Assembly (NCBI RefSeq): GCF_025460805.1
Contig: NZ_JAMXFJ010000004.1
Location: 364,228-428,227 of the forward strand
DNA: 64,000 bases
Source of the DNA: Microvirga sesbaniae
GTDB lineage: Bacteria > Pseudomonadota > Alphaproteobacteria > Rhizobiales > Beijerinckiaceae
Direction: 5' to 3'
This document shows positions 46,022 to 54,646 of this stretch, in pieces. The first letter of the stretch is position 1, and every line of letters starts with the position of its first letter. The position numbers and the translations under genes were made by a program. A model generated the notes under the pieces. It worked only from the letters and a program-made list of their open reading frames with translations. It was not told the DNA's origin and did no database searches.

Positions 46022-47725
46022 TCAAACAAATTTGCTCGTCTCCGTCACCGTCCCCATTCCATCCACCTCCGGGATGATCCAGCTGCCCAGGGGCGCTGCC
46101 CGTCCCCTGATCTGGACGATCCGCCTGTCGCGGTCGGAAAGATCGAGGCCGGCCCGGGTGGCGAGGTCCTCGGAGATCACCAGCTCCACGTCGAGCTCCT
46201 TGGCGAGGCCTTCCAGGCGGCTGGCCGCATTGATGGTGTCGCCGACGGCCGTGAGGCTGGTCGCCTGGCCATAGCCCATCTGCCCGACGATCGCAGGACC
46301 CGCATGGAGCCCCATGGCGATCCTCAGGGGATGCTCGAATTCGCTCGCATATTCCTCGTTGAGGTGCACGAGCGCGGCCTTGATCCGCAGCGCCGCGTCG
46401 AGCGCCTGCCGGGCCGCCTGCTGGGGCGAGGCCTTGAGGCCGAAGAGGGCCAGCACCCCGTCGCCGATGAACTTGTCGATATAGCCGCCCGCATCCTCCA
46501 CGGCCTGGCCCACCGACTCGAAATAGCGGTTGAGGATGAACACCGTGTCGAAGGGCAGGCGCCGCTCGGCCAGGCTCGTGAAGCCGCGCAGATCGCAGAA
46601 CAGCACGGCGATGTCCTGCTCCTGACCCTGGGCCCGGCCGCCGCGCACCAGCGCGGTCACCCCGTTGCGGCCGGTGGACAGGATCGGCACCACCGACACG
46701 TCGTGGGTGGGTCGGAACTGGCAGGCGAGCCGCACGTTCGGACCGGCCTTGATGCGGGCGAGCGTGCCGCGCTCCTGGGGCGTGGGCGGCGGCTGGCGCT
46801 GGTGACCGTCGAGCACCCGCACCCGGCAGGTGGAGCAGCGCCCGCGCCCGCCGCAGACGGAGAGGTGCGGAATGCCCGCGCTGCGGCTCGCCTCCAGGAC
46901 GCTGAAGCCGAGCGGCACGGTGGCCACCTGATCGTTGGGATAATAGACCCGCACCCGCCGCGACCACAGGGGAACGCTGCGGATGAAGCGGGCGGCGAGC
47001 ATCGCCGCGATGAGCCCGCCGAAGGCCGCGTAAAGAACGGGGCCGGCCGCCGGCAGGATGTCGGACGAGGGGGGAGCGGGCGTCCCAAACCGCGCCGGCG
47101 CCTCGGCGATCTCCCGTCCGGCTTCCGCAAAGCCGAGCAGCGCCAGGACCGGGACGAGAACGGCGCCCGTATAGAGAAGCAGCGCCGCGCGCGGGAACCA
47201 GCTTTTCGGACGCAGCCAGAAATAGACCCCGAGGCAACCGTGCAGCCAGGCGATCACGAGAGCGACGGCTTGGCGGGCCCCGATCCCGGGATTGAGGACC
47301 CAGAGGTTGCGGACCACTTCGGGATAGCCGGAATCGTGCCCGGTCAGGGCCCATTCGATCCGGGTTCCGACCACGTGGCCGATGAGGAGGAACGGCAGAC
47401 TCAGGCCCAGGATCAGCTGCGCGGCCTCGCGCCAGGGCATCCGCAGGGTCCGGCGCCGGTAGAGCGCCAGCAGCGCAAGCAGGAAATGCGCCAGGACGGA
47501 CCCGTAGAGCAGCACCGTGCCGGCGGGGTTGCGCCACAGGCGGTTGAACCAGGCGCGGCCCGCCTCCATGGCCTCGACCGAGACCAGGCCGAGGGCATGA
47601 TTGGAAAAATGCGTCAGGAGAAAGGCCCCGAGCACGAGCCCCGTGAACAGGCGGATCTCCCGGGTCTGGAGATGGATCTCGGAGCCCCCTGGATCGGGGG
47701 CCGGTTTGCCTCGAACACTGGTCAT
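46022..47725 (-). CDS. Membrane cytochrome-b-like/2Fe-2S ferredoxin/class III adenylate cyclase fusion
   Basis: 567 residues. Residues about 25-250 hold six hydrophobic helices with histidines at 39, 43, 80, 117 and 162, resembling a b-type cytochrome anchor. A 2Fe-2S ferredoxin domain follows with all four ligands: Cys291, Cys297, Cys300 and Cys335 ('CGGRGRCSTC' and 'LACQ'). The C-terminal class III nucleotide cyclase domain (about 370-550) has metal aspartates in 'FCDLRGFT' (Asp378) and 'GDGVLALFG' (Asp422). It probably makes cAMP in response to membrane redox state. Heme binding is inference. It is divergent from the PPOX gene. Confidence 0.88.
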   Translation of the reverse strand: MTSVRGKPAPDPGGSEIHLQTREIRLFTGLVLGAFLLTHFSNHALGLVSVEAMEAGRAWFNRLWRNPAGTVLLYGSVLAHFLLALLALYRRRTLRMPWREAAQLILGLSLPFLLIGHVVGTRIEWALTGHDSGYPEVVRNLWVLNPGIGARQAVALVIAWLHGCLGVYFWLRPKSWFPRAALLLYTGAVLVPVLALLGFAEAGREIAEAPARFGTPAPPSSDILPAAGPVLYAAFGGLIAAMLAARFIRSVPLWSRRVRVYYPNDQVATVPLGFSVLEASRSAGIPHLSVCGGRGRCSTCRVRVLDGHQRQPPPTPQERGTLARIKAGPNVRLACQFRPTHDVSVVPILSTGRNGVTALVRGGRAQGQEQDIAVLFCDLRGFTSLAERRLPFDTVFILNRYFESVGQAVEDAGGYIDKFIGDGVLALFGLKASPQQAARQALDAALRIKAALVHLNEEYASEFEHPLRIAMGLHAGPAIVGQMGYGQATSLTAVGDTINAASRLEGLAKELDVELVISEDLATRAGLDLSDRDRRIVQIRGRAAPLGSWIIPEVDGMGTVTETSKFV

Positions 47726-47839
47726 GCGCGTCTTTCAGATCGGCCCGGCCGCCTTTCGTCTTCAGGCTTGCCTGCCGCCATGCAGTTGCACCAAGGTGCC
47801 GGTTGTCAAATCACGATCCCTGCACCGGCTCCCTGCACC

Positions 47840-48454
47840 ATGTCCCACATCATCACCAGCGTTACGGAACTCGAAGCCCTCTATGGCGAGGTCAACAGGG
47901 GCTCGCTCCTCAAGGAGACGGATCGGGTCGTGCCCGAATACCGGGCCTTCATCGCGGCGGCTCCCTTCGCGGCCCTGGCCACCCGCGGCCCGGAGGGTCT
48001 CGACTGCTCGCCCCGCGGGGACGGGCCGGGCTTCGTGCGGGTGCAGGACGACAAGACCCTGCTCCTGCCGGACCGGCGCGGCAACAACCGCATCGATTCG
48101 CTGAAGAACATCGTGCGCGATCCCGCGGTCGCCTTGCTGTTCCTGATCCCCGGGATCGGCGAGACCCTCCGGGTCAACGGCCGCGCGGCCATTTCGGTCG
48201 AGCCGGCCCTGCTCGACAGCTTCACGGTCGACGGCAAGACGCCGAAATCCGTGATCGCGATCAGCGTCGAGGCGGTTTATTTCCAGTGCGCCCGCGCGAT
48301 CCTGCGCTCGGAGCTGTGGAACCCGGCAAAGCACGTGGCGCGCGCCTCGCTGCCGAGCGCCGGCCAGATCCTCGCAGCCCTTTCGGCCAATGAAGTCGGC
48401 GGCGAGGCCTACGACAAGGCCCTGCCGGAGAGGCAGCGGTCGACCCTCTATTGA
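47840..48454 (+). CDS. FMN-dependent PPOX-type flavoprotein (MSMEG_1061-like)
   Basis: 204 residues from ATG 47840. The split-barrel flavin fold of the pyridoxamine 5'-phosphate oxidase superfamily is visible in 'PFAALATRGPEGLDCSPRGD', 'LLLPDRRGNNRIDSLKNIV' and 'ETLRVNGRAAIS'. True PdxH has a different C-terminus, so pyridoxine metabolism is not indicated. Relatives bind FMN or F420 and reduce unknown substrates. It is divergent from the cyclase and followed by a RidA-type gene 78 bases on. Confidence 0.82.
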   Translation: MSHIITSVTELEALYGEVNRGSLLKETDRVVPEYRAFIAAAPFAALATRGPEGLDCSPRGDGPGFVRVQDDKTLLLPDRRGNNRIDSLKNIVRDPAVALLFLIPGIGETLRVNGRAAISVEPALLDSFTVDGKTPKSVIAISVEAVYFQCARAILRSELWNPAKHVARASLPSAGQILAALSANEVGGEAYDKALPERQRSTLY

Positions 48455-48532
48455 AACGGATGCTCTTGACCTGACGCCCCCTGCCCCCGAAAAGGCAAAT
48501 CCCCTGTTCTGGAAAAGGCACAAGGACATTCC

Positions 48533-48883
48533 ATGACGATCCAACGCATCAAGCCCGGCCCGCGCATGAGCGGCGCCGTCGTCCACGGCAACACGGTCTA
48601 TCTCGCCGGCCAGGTCGCCAATCAGACCGCCGGGCAAAGCGTCGCCGAGCAGACGAAGGAAATCCTCTCGATCATCGACGGCCTTCTCAGCGAGGCCGGC
48701 ACCGACAAGTCGAAGATCCTGATGGCTAATATCTGGCTCACCGACATGGGCACGTTCCAGGAGATGAACGCCGTGTGGGATGCCTGGGTGTCGGCCGGCA
48801 ACACCCCGGCCCGCGCCACCGTCGAGGCGAAGCTCGCGGCTCCGGCCTTCAAGGTCGAGATCGCCGTCATCGCGGCGAAGTAA
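48533..48883 (+). CDS. RidA/YjgF-family enamine deaminase
   Basis: 116 residues of the RidA fold. 'GPRMSGAVVHGNTVYLAGQV', 'QTKEILSIIDGLLSEAGTDK' and 'GNTPARATVEAKLAAPAFKV' are family segments. The key substrate-binding arginine is kept in 'PARATVEA'. RidA hydrolyses reactive enamines/imines formed by PLP enzymes. Variants of this subgroup (Rid4-7) may have other substrates. It is the last plus-strand gene before the BA14K gene on the other strand. Confidence 0.87.
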   Translation: MTIQRIKPGPRMSGAVVHGNTVYLAGQVANQTAGQSVAEQTKEILSIIDGLLSEAGTDKSKILMANIWLTDMGTFQEMNAVWDAWVSAGNTPARATVEAKLAAPAFKVEIAVIAAK

Positions 48884-48897
48884 GGTTCCTCAAAAAA

Positions 48898-48921
48898 GAA
48901 GCGGGCCCTCAGGCCCGCTTC
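48898..48921 (-). terminator. Intrinsic terminator of the BA14K gene
   Basis: Arms GAAGCGGGCC (48898-48907) and GGCCCGCTTC (48912-48921). On the minus strand the stem is followed by six T residues, so it best serves the minus-strand gene, although ridA also ends here. Confidence 0.85.
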
Positions 48922-48943
48922 GTCCCGTCTCGCGCCGTGATGC

Positions 48944-49420
48944 TTACGGGCACGGATGGCGCAGTCCGTCGTAGCCCAGATAGGTGCCCGAGGCCGGGTC
49001 GTAGGACTTGAAGCGCTGGGCGCAATAGGCCGAGCCGCCGCCGGGGGCGACATAGGTCGGAGCGGCCTGAGCCTGCGACTGCGCGATGGCGCCGCCGATG
49101 ATGGCGCCGGTGGCGAGGCCGATGGCGCCGGCAGCCGCCGCCGAGCCGTAATCGCGGCGGTAATAGCGCGGACCGTAATAGCCATAGCGCGGGCCGTAAT
49201 AGCCACGGCGCCCACCGTAATAGCGGCGCTCCGCGTAGCGCGGGCCACCGCCGTAATAGCGGCGATACTGCACGTAGTCGGACTGGACCTCGCCCTTCTT
49301 CAGAGCGGCAACGAGCTCGTTCACCGGTGCCGCCCGCGTCTCGGCCGCGGAGGCCGGAGCGGCGAGACCAAAGGCACCCAGGACAGCCGTCGCAGCGGCC
49401 GCCAAGACAAACTTACGCAT
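48944..49420 (-). CDS. BA14K-family exported protein
   Basis: 158 residues with a signal peptide (MRKFVLAAAATAVLGAFG..., cleavage near 'ASA-AE', residue 25). Repeats rich in Gly, Tyr and Arg follow ('RRYYGGRRGYYGPRYG', about 50-90). A Gly/Ala hydrophobic stretch ('GAIGLATGAIIGGAIAQSQA') comes next. The C-terminus 'YCAQRFKSYDPASGTYLGYD' is the BA14K motif. The Brucella prototype is an immunoreactive lectin-like surface protein; here the function is unknown. It is monocistronic, with its own terminator. Confidence 0.88.
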   Translation of the reverse strand: MRKFVLAAAATAVLGAFGLAAPASAAETRAAPVNELVAALKKGEVQSDYVQYRRYYGGGPRYAERRYYGGRRGYYGPRYGYYGPRYYRRDYGSAAAAGAIGLATGAIIGGAIAQSQAQAAPTYVAPGGGSAYCAQRFKSYDPASGTYLGYDGLRHPCP

Positions 49421-49493
49421 GAGCTAACTCCTCTAATCGTGGGGAGCGAACGCGAAGAACCCGCCGGTCGTTCCGCTTTCGAGGAATTTCGGT

Positions 49494-50264
49494 CTATCTC
49501 TCGCGGGAACGTGAGGATGAATGATCCTGCACGACCCCGTCAGGTTTGGCGGCAACGACCCGCCTGCCCTCCACCCGCCCCTGCCCGGTCGGACAAAGGT
49601 CGAGAATCGCGCAGCGCCCGCAGGCCGGGCTCTTGAAGAAGCAGCAGCGCTGGCCGTGCAGCATCATGACCTCGTGGTGATCGTAGACCTGCTGGGCATC
49701 CCAGTCCTCGGGGAGCAAGGATGCCAGGGCTGCATGGGACGGGCCGACCGCAACCGATTGGGGAATGAGCCCGGTGCGCTGCGCCACCCGGTGGTGATGG
49801 CTGTCGACGGGAAGCGCGGCCTTGCGCAGCACCGAGAACGACAGCACCGCCGCGCTGGTCTTGGGGCCGATTCCCGGAATGCTCTCGAGCCACGCCCTCG
49901 CCTCCGCGACCGGCATGGCACCCAGGAAATCGAGCGACAGGCTGCCGTGGCGCTCCTCGACGGCGCGCAGGACCGCCTGCAGGCGCGGCGCCTTCTGCTC
50001 CGGCCAGGTGACGCCCTGGATCGTCGCCTCCACCTCCTCGGCGGGTGCGTTCATCATCGCGCGCCAGTCGGCGTAGCGGGCCCTGAGCGCCTTGAAGGCG
50101 CGGCCCGAATCCGCGTTGCGGGTGCGATGGGAGAGCAGCGACGAGATCAGCTCGCTCAGGGGATCGAGGGAATGGAAGTAGGCGATCGGGCAGCCATAAA
50201 CCCGGCACAGGCGCTCGTGGATGGCGAGCGCCTTCGCCTTGAGGTCCTGCAGGTCCGGATTCAT
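49494..50264 (-). CDS. Endonuclease III-like (HhH-GPD, 4Fe-4S) DNA repair protein
   Basis: About 256 residues from ATG 50264; an in-frame ATG at 50300 would add 12. The helix-hairpin-helix is 'LESIPGIGPKTSAAVLSFSV', with the catalytic lysine after GIGP. The catalytic aspartate lies in 'PVDSHHHRVAQRTG'. The Fe-S cysteines follow C-x6-C-x2-C-x5-C in 'CFFKSPACGRCAILDLC'. Such glycosylase/lyases remove damaged pyrimidines. The sequence differs from canonical Nth ('SLLSHRTRNADS' in place of SAQATD), so it is a paralog whose substrate may differ. Confidence 0.85.
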   Translation of the reverse strand: MNPDLQDLKAKALAIHERLCRVYGCPIAYFHSLDPLSELISSLLSHRTRNADSGRAFKALRARYADWRAMMNAPAEEVEATIQGVTWPEQKAPRLQAVLRAVEERHGSLSLDFLGAMPVAEARAWLESIPGIGPKTSAAVLSFSVLRKAALPVDSHHHRVAQRTGLIPQSVAVGPSHAALASLLPEDWDAQQVYDHHEVMMLHGQRCCFFKSPACGRCAILDLCPTGQGRVEGRRVVAAKPDGVVQDHSSSRSRER

Positions 50265-50306
50265 CCCGAGGCAAGTCGCGAATCGGGAGGCTGGTTCCAT
50301 TCACGC

Positions 50307-50393
50307 GTCATCACCGGCTTGTCCCGGTGATCCCGATGCGAGACGCGCCGCGCTCACGACAATCGAGATGGCCGGGACAGGCCCGGCCATGAC
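50307..50393. repeat. Family 2 paired-palindrome repeat, copy 4
   Basis: It begins TCATCACCGGCTTGTCCCGG, carries GTGATCCCGATGCGA in the middle and ends with ATGGCCGGG/CCCGGCCATGACG. It fills the gap between the hslU stop and the endonuclease-like gene, both on the minus strand. Confidence 0.85.
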
Positions 50394-50409
50394 GCCATGG
50401 TCGTCGATC

Positions 50410-51723
50410 CTACAGAATGAACCGGCTCAGATCGGTGTTCTTGGCCAGGGTCTCCACCTCGCCGCGCACGTAGGACGCGTCGATGGTGACGGTTTCGCCC
50501 GAGCGGTCGGGCGCCGTGAACGAGACGTCGTCGAGCACCCGCTCGAGCACCGTCTGCAGCCGGCGGGCGCCGATGTTCTCGACGGAATTGTTCACGTCGA
50601 CGGCCACCTGGGCGAGCGCATCGATGGCATCGTCCGTGAAGACGAGGCTGACGCCCTCGGTCTGCATCAGCGCCACCGATTGCTTGATGAGGCTCGCTTC
50701 GGTCTCGGTGAGGATGCGCCTGAAATCGTCCACCGTCAGCGGGGCGAGCTCGACGCGGATCGGCAGGCGCCCCTGCAGTTCGGGCAGCAGGTCCGACGGC
50801 TTCGACACGTGGAAGGCCCCGGAGGCGATGAACAGGATGTGGTCGGTCTTCACGGGCCCGTATTTCGTCGACACGGTGGTGCCTTCGATCAGCGGCAGCA
50901 GATCGCGCTGCACGCCCTCGCGGGAGACATCCGCGCCGGTGCGGCCCTCGCGGCCGGCGATCTTGTCGATCTCGTCGAGGAACACGATGCCGTTGTTCTC
51001 CACCTGGTGCAGGGCCTCCTGCACGATGGCGTCCTGGTCGATCAGCTTGTCGGCCTCCTCCGTCACGAGCGGCTCATAGGCCTCGCGCACGGTGGTGCGG
51101 CGGGTTTTCGCGCGTCCGCCGCCGAAAGCCTTGCCGAACATGTCGGAGAGGTTGATCGCGCCCACCGATGCCCCCGGCATGCCCGGGATGTCGAACATCG
51201 GCATCCCCTGCCCCCCGGTCGATTGCAGCTCGACTTCGATCTCCTTGTCGTCGAGCTCATTGGCGCGCAGCTTGCGGCGGAAGGAATCGCGGGTGGCGGC
51301 GCTGGACGTGGCACCCACGAGGGCGTCGAGCACGCGCTCTTCGGCCGCCACATGAGCCTTGGCCTGGACCTGGCGGCGGCGCTCCTCCTTGACGAGGCCG
51401 ATTCCGATCTCCACCAGATCGCGCACGATCTGCTCCACGTCGCGGCCCACATAGCCCACTTCCGTGAACTTGGTCGCCTCAATCTTGATGAAGGGCGCCC
51501 CCGCGAGCTTGGCGAGACGGCGCGAGATCTCGGTCTTGCCGCAGCCGGTAGGGCCGATCATAAGGATGTTCTTGGGCGCCACCTCCTCGCGCAGGGAGCC
51601 CTCCAGCTGCTGCCGGCGCCAGCGGTTGCGCAACGCGATGGCGACCGCCCGCTTGGCGTCGTTCTGGCCGACGATGTAGCGGTCGAGTTCGGAAACGATT
51701 TCGCGGGGAGAGAACGTGGTCAT
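50410..51723 (-). CDS. hslU: ATP-dependent protease ATPase subunit HslU
   Basis: 437 residues. Walker A 'GPTGCGKT' is at 57-64, Walker B '[16 protein letters not shown]' near 250, and the I-domain lies between. '[20 protein letters not shown]' is the sensor/box region. The C-terminus ends '[10 protein letters not shown]', the tail that activates HslV. HslU unfolds substrates and feeds them to HslV. It starts 47 bases after the hslV stop, forming a two-gene operon. Confidence 0.96.
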   Translation of the reverse strand: MTTFSPREIVSELDRYIVGQNDAKRAVAIALRNRWRRQQLEGSLREEVAPKNILMIGPTGCGKTEISRRLAKLAGAPFIKIEATKFTEVGYVGRDVEQIVRDLVEIGIGLVKEERRRQVQAKAHVAAEERVLDALVGATSSAATRDSFRRKLRANELDDKEIEVELQSTGGQGMPMFDIPGMPGASVGAINLSDMFGKAFGGGRAKTRRTTVREAYEPLVTEEADKLIDQDAIVQEALHQVENNGIVFLDEIDKIAGREGRTGADVSREGVQRDLLPLIEGTTVSTKYGPVKTDHILFIASGAFHVSKPSDLLPELQGRLPIRVELAPLTVDDFRRILTETEASLIKQSVALMQTEGVSLVFTDDAIDALAQVAVDVNNSVENIGARRLQTVLERVLDDVSFTAPDRSGETVTIDASYVRGEVETLAKNTDLSRFIL

Positions 51724-51770
51724 GAGATGTCTTGGCTCAAAGGATTATGGTTCGACGACGGCCGTGGCCA

Positions 51771-52325
51771 TCAGGCTTCATCGAGCGTTTCGATGACAAT
51801 GTTCGCGTTGGTATAAACGCAGATCTCGGCGGCGATCGCCAGCGAACGGCGCACGATGGCTTCCGCGTCCATGCCGGAATCGGCGAGCGCCCGGGCGGCG
51901 GCGAGCGCGTAATTGCCGCCGGACCCGATGGCCATGATGCCGTTTTCCGGCTCCAGTACGTCGCCGGCGCCGGAGAGCAGCAGGCCGACCTCCTTGTCGG
52001 CCACCAGCATCATGGCCTCAAGGCGTCGCAGGTACCGGTCGGTGCGCCAGTCCTTGGTGAGCTCCACGCAGGCGCGGGTGAGCTGGCCGGGATATTGCTC
52101 GAGCTTGGCCTCGAGGCGCTCGAACAAGGTGAAGGCATCGGCCGTGGATCCGGCGAAGCCGCCGATCACCCCACCCTTGGCAAGGCGGCGAACTTTCCGC
52201 GCATTGCCCTTCACCACCGTCTGGCCGAGGCTCACCTGCCCGTCGCCCCCGATGACGACGCGGCCGCCCTTGCGGACCATGAGGATCGTGGTGGCATGCA
52301 TGCGGGGGGTGGCGTCTTCGGACAC
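51771..52325 (-). CDS. hslV: ATP-dependent protease subunit HslV
   Basis: 184 residues from GTG 52325, with CGGAG upstream; an ATG at 52301 is possible. The N-terminal nucleophile threonine lies in '[20 protein letters not shown]', exposed after processing. '[20 protein letters not shown]' and '[10 protein letters not shown]' are family features. HslV is the proteasome-like peptidase partner of HslU. It is divergent from hisB across a 514-base repeat-rich region. Confidence 0.95.
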   Translation of the reverse strand: MSEDATPRMHATTILMVRKGGRVVIGGDGQVSLGQTVVKGNARKVRRLAKGGVIGGFAGSTADAFTLFERLEAKLEQYPGQLTRACVELTKDWRTDRYLRRLEAMMLVADKEVGLLLSGAGDVLEPENGIMAIGSGGNYALAAARALADSGMDAEAIVRRSLAIAAEICVYTNANIVIETLDEA

Positions 52326-52430
52326 GGGGTCAAGCTCCGGCAGTCGGGAATGGAAAAACCGTTCGGAGCCTCACTTAATCATTCGTGATGCGAAAACAAC
52401 GCGGGTGGTTCGTGACGCTCTCTGCCGTTC

Positions 52431-52514
52431 TCGCCCGCCTCGGGCCGGTGATCCCGATGCGAGAGGCGCAGCGTTCCACCCGTCGGGATGGCCGGGACAA
52501 GCCCAGCCATGACG
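52431..52514. repeat. Family 2 paired-palindrome repeat, copy 5
   Basis: The left part GGGCCGGTGATCCCGATGCG and the right hairpin ATGGCCGGGACAAGCCCAGCCATGAC match the other copies. One arm base is changed (CCCAGCC). Confidence 0.8.
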
Positions 52515-52668
52515 GCGCGGTGTCACGCGATCGCGGAAGCTTACCCCTTCCCCTTGCCCCCTTCCCCTTGCCTCCTTCCCCTCGCCTCTTGCCCTCGTCC
52601 CTTGCCCTCGCTGGAGGGAGCGTTTTCCGAACGACACCGTCCGGGTGGCGTTTCTCGCCGCGGCTTGC

Positions 52669-52804
52669 TAGAGCATCGGACCCAAAAATGGACTTGCACT
52701 TTTGGGATCCATCCGGCGCTCCTCTTTGGTGAGCACAAGGTCCGGTCCAGACCCGAAGGGCCACGTCGGTGAAAACCGGATCCACTTTTCCGGGCGATGT
52801 GCTA
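52669..52804. repeat. Family 1 composite repeat, copy G (longest)
   Basis: A first hairpin starting TAGAGCATCGGACCC, a linker with GGTGAGCACAAGGTCCGGTC, the 18-base module GACCCGAAGGGCCACGTC (52750-52767), then the second hairpin with AAAACCGGATCCACTTTTCC. Its reverse complement aligns with copy C, including the linker. Confidence 0.85.
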
Positions 52805-52839
52805 GAAGGCGCCTGTCTCCTGTTCCGCAAAGGATTTTG

Positions 52840-53430
52840 ATGATGCGCTCCGCGAGCGTCAGCCGTCGCACCGCCGAGACCGATGTCAACCTGTCGATCG
52901 CCCTCGACGGGACCGGCAAGGCCGAGATCGCCACGGGGGTCGGCTTCCTCGACCACATGCTCGAACTGTTCGCCCGGCACGGTCTCTTCGACCTGACCGT
53001 GAAGGTGACCGGCGACCTGCACGTGGACCAGCATCATACAACCGAGGACACCGGGATCGCGCTGGGCCAGGCCATCCTGCAGGCGCTTGGCGATAAAAAG
53101 GGCATCTCGCGCTATGCCGACATCCATCTGCCGATGGACGAGACCTTGACGCGCGTCGCCCTCGACATATCGGGTCGGCCCTTCCTGGTGTTCAAGACCA
53201 CCTTCCCGACGGAGAAGATCGGCGTTTTCGACACCGAACTGGTGCGCGAGTTCCATCAGGCGTTCGCCATCAATGCGGGCCTGACGCTCCACGTGGAGAC
53301 GCTCTACGGCGAGAACAGCCACCATATCGCCGAGAGCTGCTTCAAGGGCTTGGCACGGGCCTTGCGTCAGGCCGTGGCACTGGACCCGAGGGAGGAGGGC
53401 CGCGTTCCCTCCACCAAGGGAACGCTCTAA
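52840..53430 (+). CDS. hisB: Imidazoleglycerol-phosphate dehydratase
   Basis: 196 residues from ATG 52840 (a second ATG follows at once), with AAAGGA upstream. The metal-binding motifs are '[14 protein letters not shown]', '[12 protein letters not shown]' and, near the C-terminus, '[14 protein letters not shown]'. This is the monofunctional form, without the histidinol phosphatase domain of E. coli HisB. It makes imidazole acetol phosphate, step six of histidine synthesis. It opens the his cluster. Confidence 0.96.
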   Translation: MMRSASVSRRTAETDVNLSIALDGTGKAEIATGVGFLDHMLELFARHGLFDLTVKVTGDLHVDQHHTTEDTGIALGQAILQALGDKKGISRYADIHLPMDETLTRVALDISGRPFLVFKTTFPTEKIGVFDTELVREFHQAFAINAGLTLHVETLYGENSHHIAESCFKGLARALRQAVALDPREEGRVPSTKGTL

Positions 53431-53498
53431 ATCCGATCAAGAGCCTCTTGCCTGGCGGGATCGTCGTCACCTCGTCGGGCACGGCCTGAGGAAACGTC

Positions 53499-53999
53499 AT
53501 GACCACCTATACCCTGCACCTCCCGCGCGACGCGCGGCCGGGCGACCCGACCGCTCTCGACGAGTCGGAGCTCGTGAAGGATGCCTTTTCCTGGGGGGCG
53601 TTCTTCTTCACCTTCCTGTGGTTCTTCTATCATCGCCTCTGGCTCGCCGGGCTCGGGGTCCTGGTCGTCGTCTTCGCGTTCGGGGGCCTCATGGCCCTGC
53701 TCGACGTGCATCCCCTGGCCGGCTCCCTCGCGCAGCTCCTGCTGCAGGGTCTGATCGGGCTCGAGGCCAACAGCCTGCGGCGCTGGACCCTGGCCCGCCA
53801 CGGCCTGCCGGTGGCCGACGTGGTGACGGCCGAGGACCAGGACGAAGCGGAGGCCAAGGCCTTCGCCCGCTGGCTCGCGGCCAGATCGTCCCTGCCGCCG
53901 TCCCTGCCCCGCGGCCCGGCACCGGCCGCCGTCCTGTCCACCCCCCGGAGGTCCGAGCCGGTGATCGGCCTCTTCCCCGATGCGGAGCGTCCCCGGTGA
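53499..53999 (+). CDS. DUF2628 membrane protein in the his cluster
   Basis: 166 residues. The DUF2628 core shows as '[20 protein letters not shown]' and two further hydrophobic stretches, about 49-65 and 72-86. The C-terminal half is soluble and Pro/Ala-rich. Its stop codon overlaps the hisH GTG start by four bases, so it is translated with the his genes. The position next to hisB and hisH recurs in alphaproteobacteria, but no function is known. Confidence 0.85.
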   Translation: MTTYTLHLPRDARPGDPTALDESELVKDAFSWGAFFFTFLWFFYHRLWLAGLGVLVVVFAFGGLMALLDVHPLAGSLAQLLLQGLIGLEANSLRRWTLARHGLPVADVVTAEDQDEAEAKAFARWLAARSSLPPSLPRGPAPAAVLSTPRRSEPVIGLFPDAERPR

Positions 54000-54646
54000 G
54001 CGTCGTCATTATCGATTACGGGTCCGGCAACCTGCACTCCGCCGCCAAGGCCTTCGAACGGGCGGCCCGGGAGGCGGAGCTCGACCTCTCCATCGCCGTC
54101 TCGTCCGACCCGGCCCTCGTCGCCCGGGCCGACCGGATCGTGCTGCCGGGCGTCGGCGCCTTCGCCGATTGCCGCCGCGGCCTCGATTCCGTCCCCGGTA
54201 TGGTGGAGGCGCTGCAGCGGCGCGTCCATGAGGACAAGCGGCCCTTCCTGGGCATCTGCGTCGGCATGCAGCTCATGGCCACCCGCGGCCTCGAGCACAC
54301 GGTGAGCTACGGCCTCGACTGGATCCATGGCGACGTGAAGCCGATCCAGCCGGGCGACCCGTCGCTCAAGATCCCCCATATGGGCTGGAACACCCTGGCC
54401 CTGGCGAAGCCGCATCCCCTGCTCGACGGCATCCCGACCGGACCGGACGGGCTCCATGCCTATTTCGTGCATTCCTACGCGCTGACGCCGGAAAACCCCG
54501 ACGACGTGGTCGCCACCGCCGATTACGGCGGCCCGGTCACGGCCGTGGTCGGGCGCGACAACCTCGTCGGCACGCAGTTTCATCCCGAGAAGAGCCAGGC
54601 GCTCGGCCTCAAGCTCATCGCCAATTTTCTGAGGTGGCGCCCGTGA
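53996..54646 (+). CDS. hisH: Imidazole glycerol phosphate synthase glutaminase subunit
   Basis: 216 residues from GTG 53996 in a four-base overlap with the DUF2628 gene. '[20 protein letters not shown]' is the HisH N-terminus. The class I glutaminase triad is Cys in '[11 protein letters not shown]' and His/Glu in '[13 protein letters not shown]'. It supplies ammonia from glutamine to HisF. Its end overlaps the hisA start (GTGA). Confidence 0.95.
   Translation: MSVVIIDYGSGNLHSAAKAFERAAREAELDLSIAVSSDPALVARADRIVLPGVGAFADCRRGLDSVPGMVEALQRRVHEDKRPFLGICVGMQLMATRGLEHTVSYGLDWIHGDVKPIQPGDPSLKIPHMGWNTLALAKPHPLLDGIPTGPDGLHAYFVHSYALTPENPDDVVATADYGGPVTAVVGRDNLVGTQFHPEKSQALGLKLIANFLRWRP

Larger units (their letters stand above)
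52326..52839. other. Repeat-rich intergenic region between hslV and hisB
   Basis: 514 bases without a credible gene. It holds, in order, a family 2 repeat (52431-52514), a C/T-only low-complexity tract (about 52540-52613) and a long family 1 composite repeat (52669-52804). Promoters for hslV and hisB should lie here but were not resolved. Confidence 0.75.
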
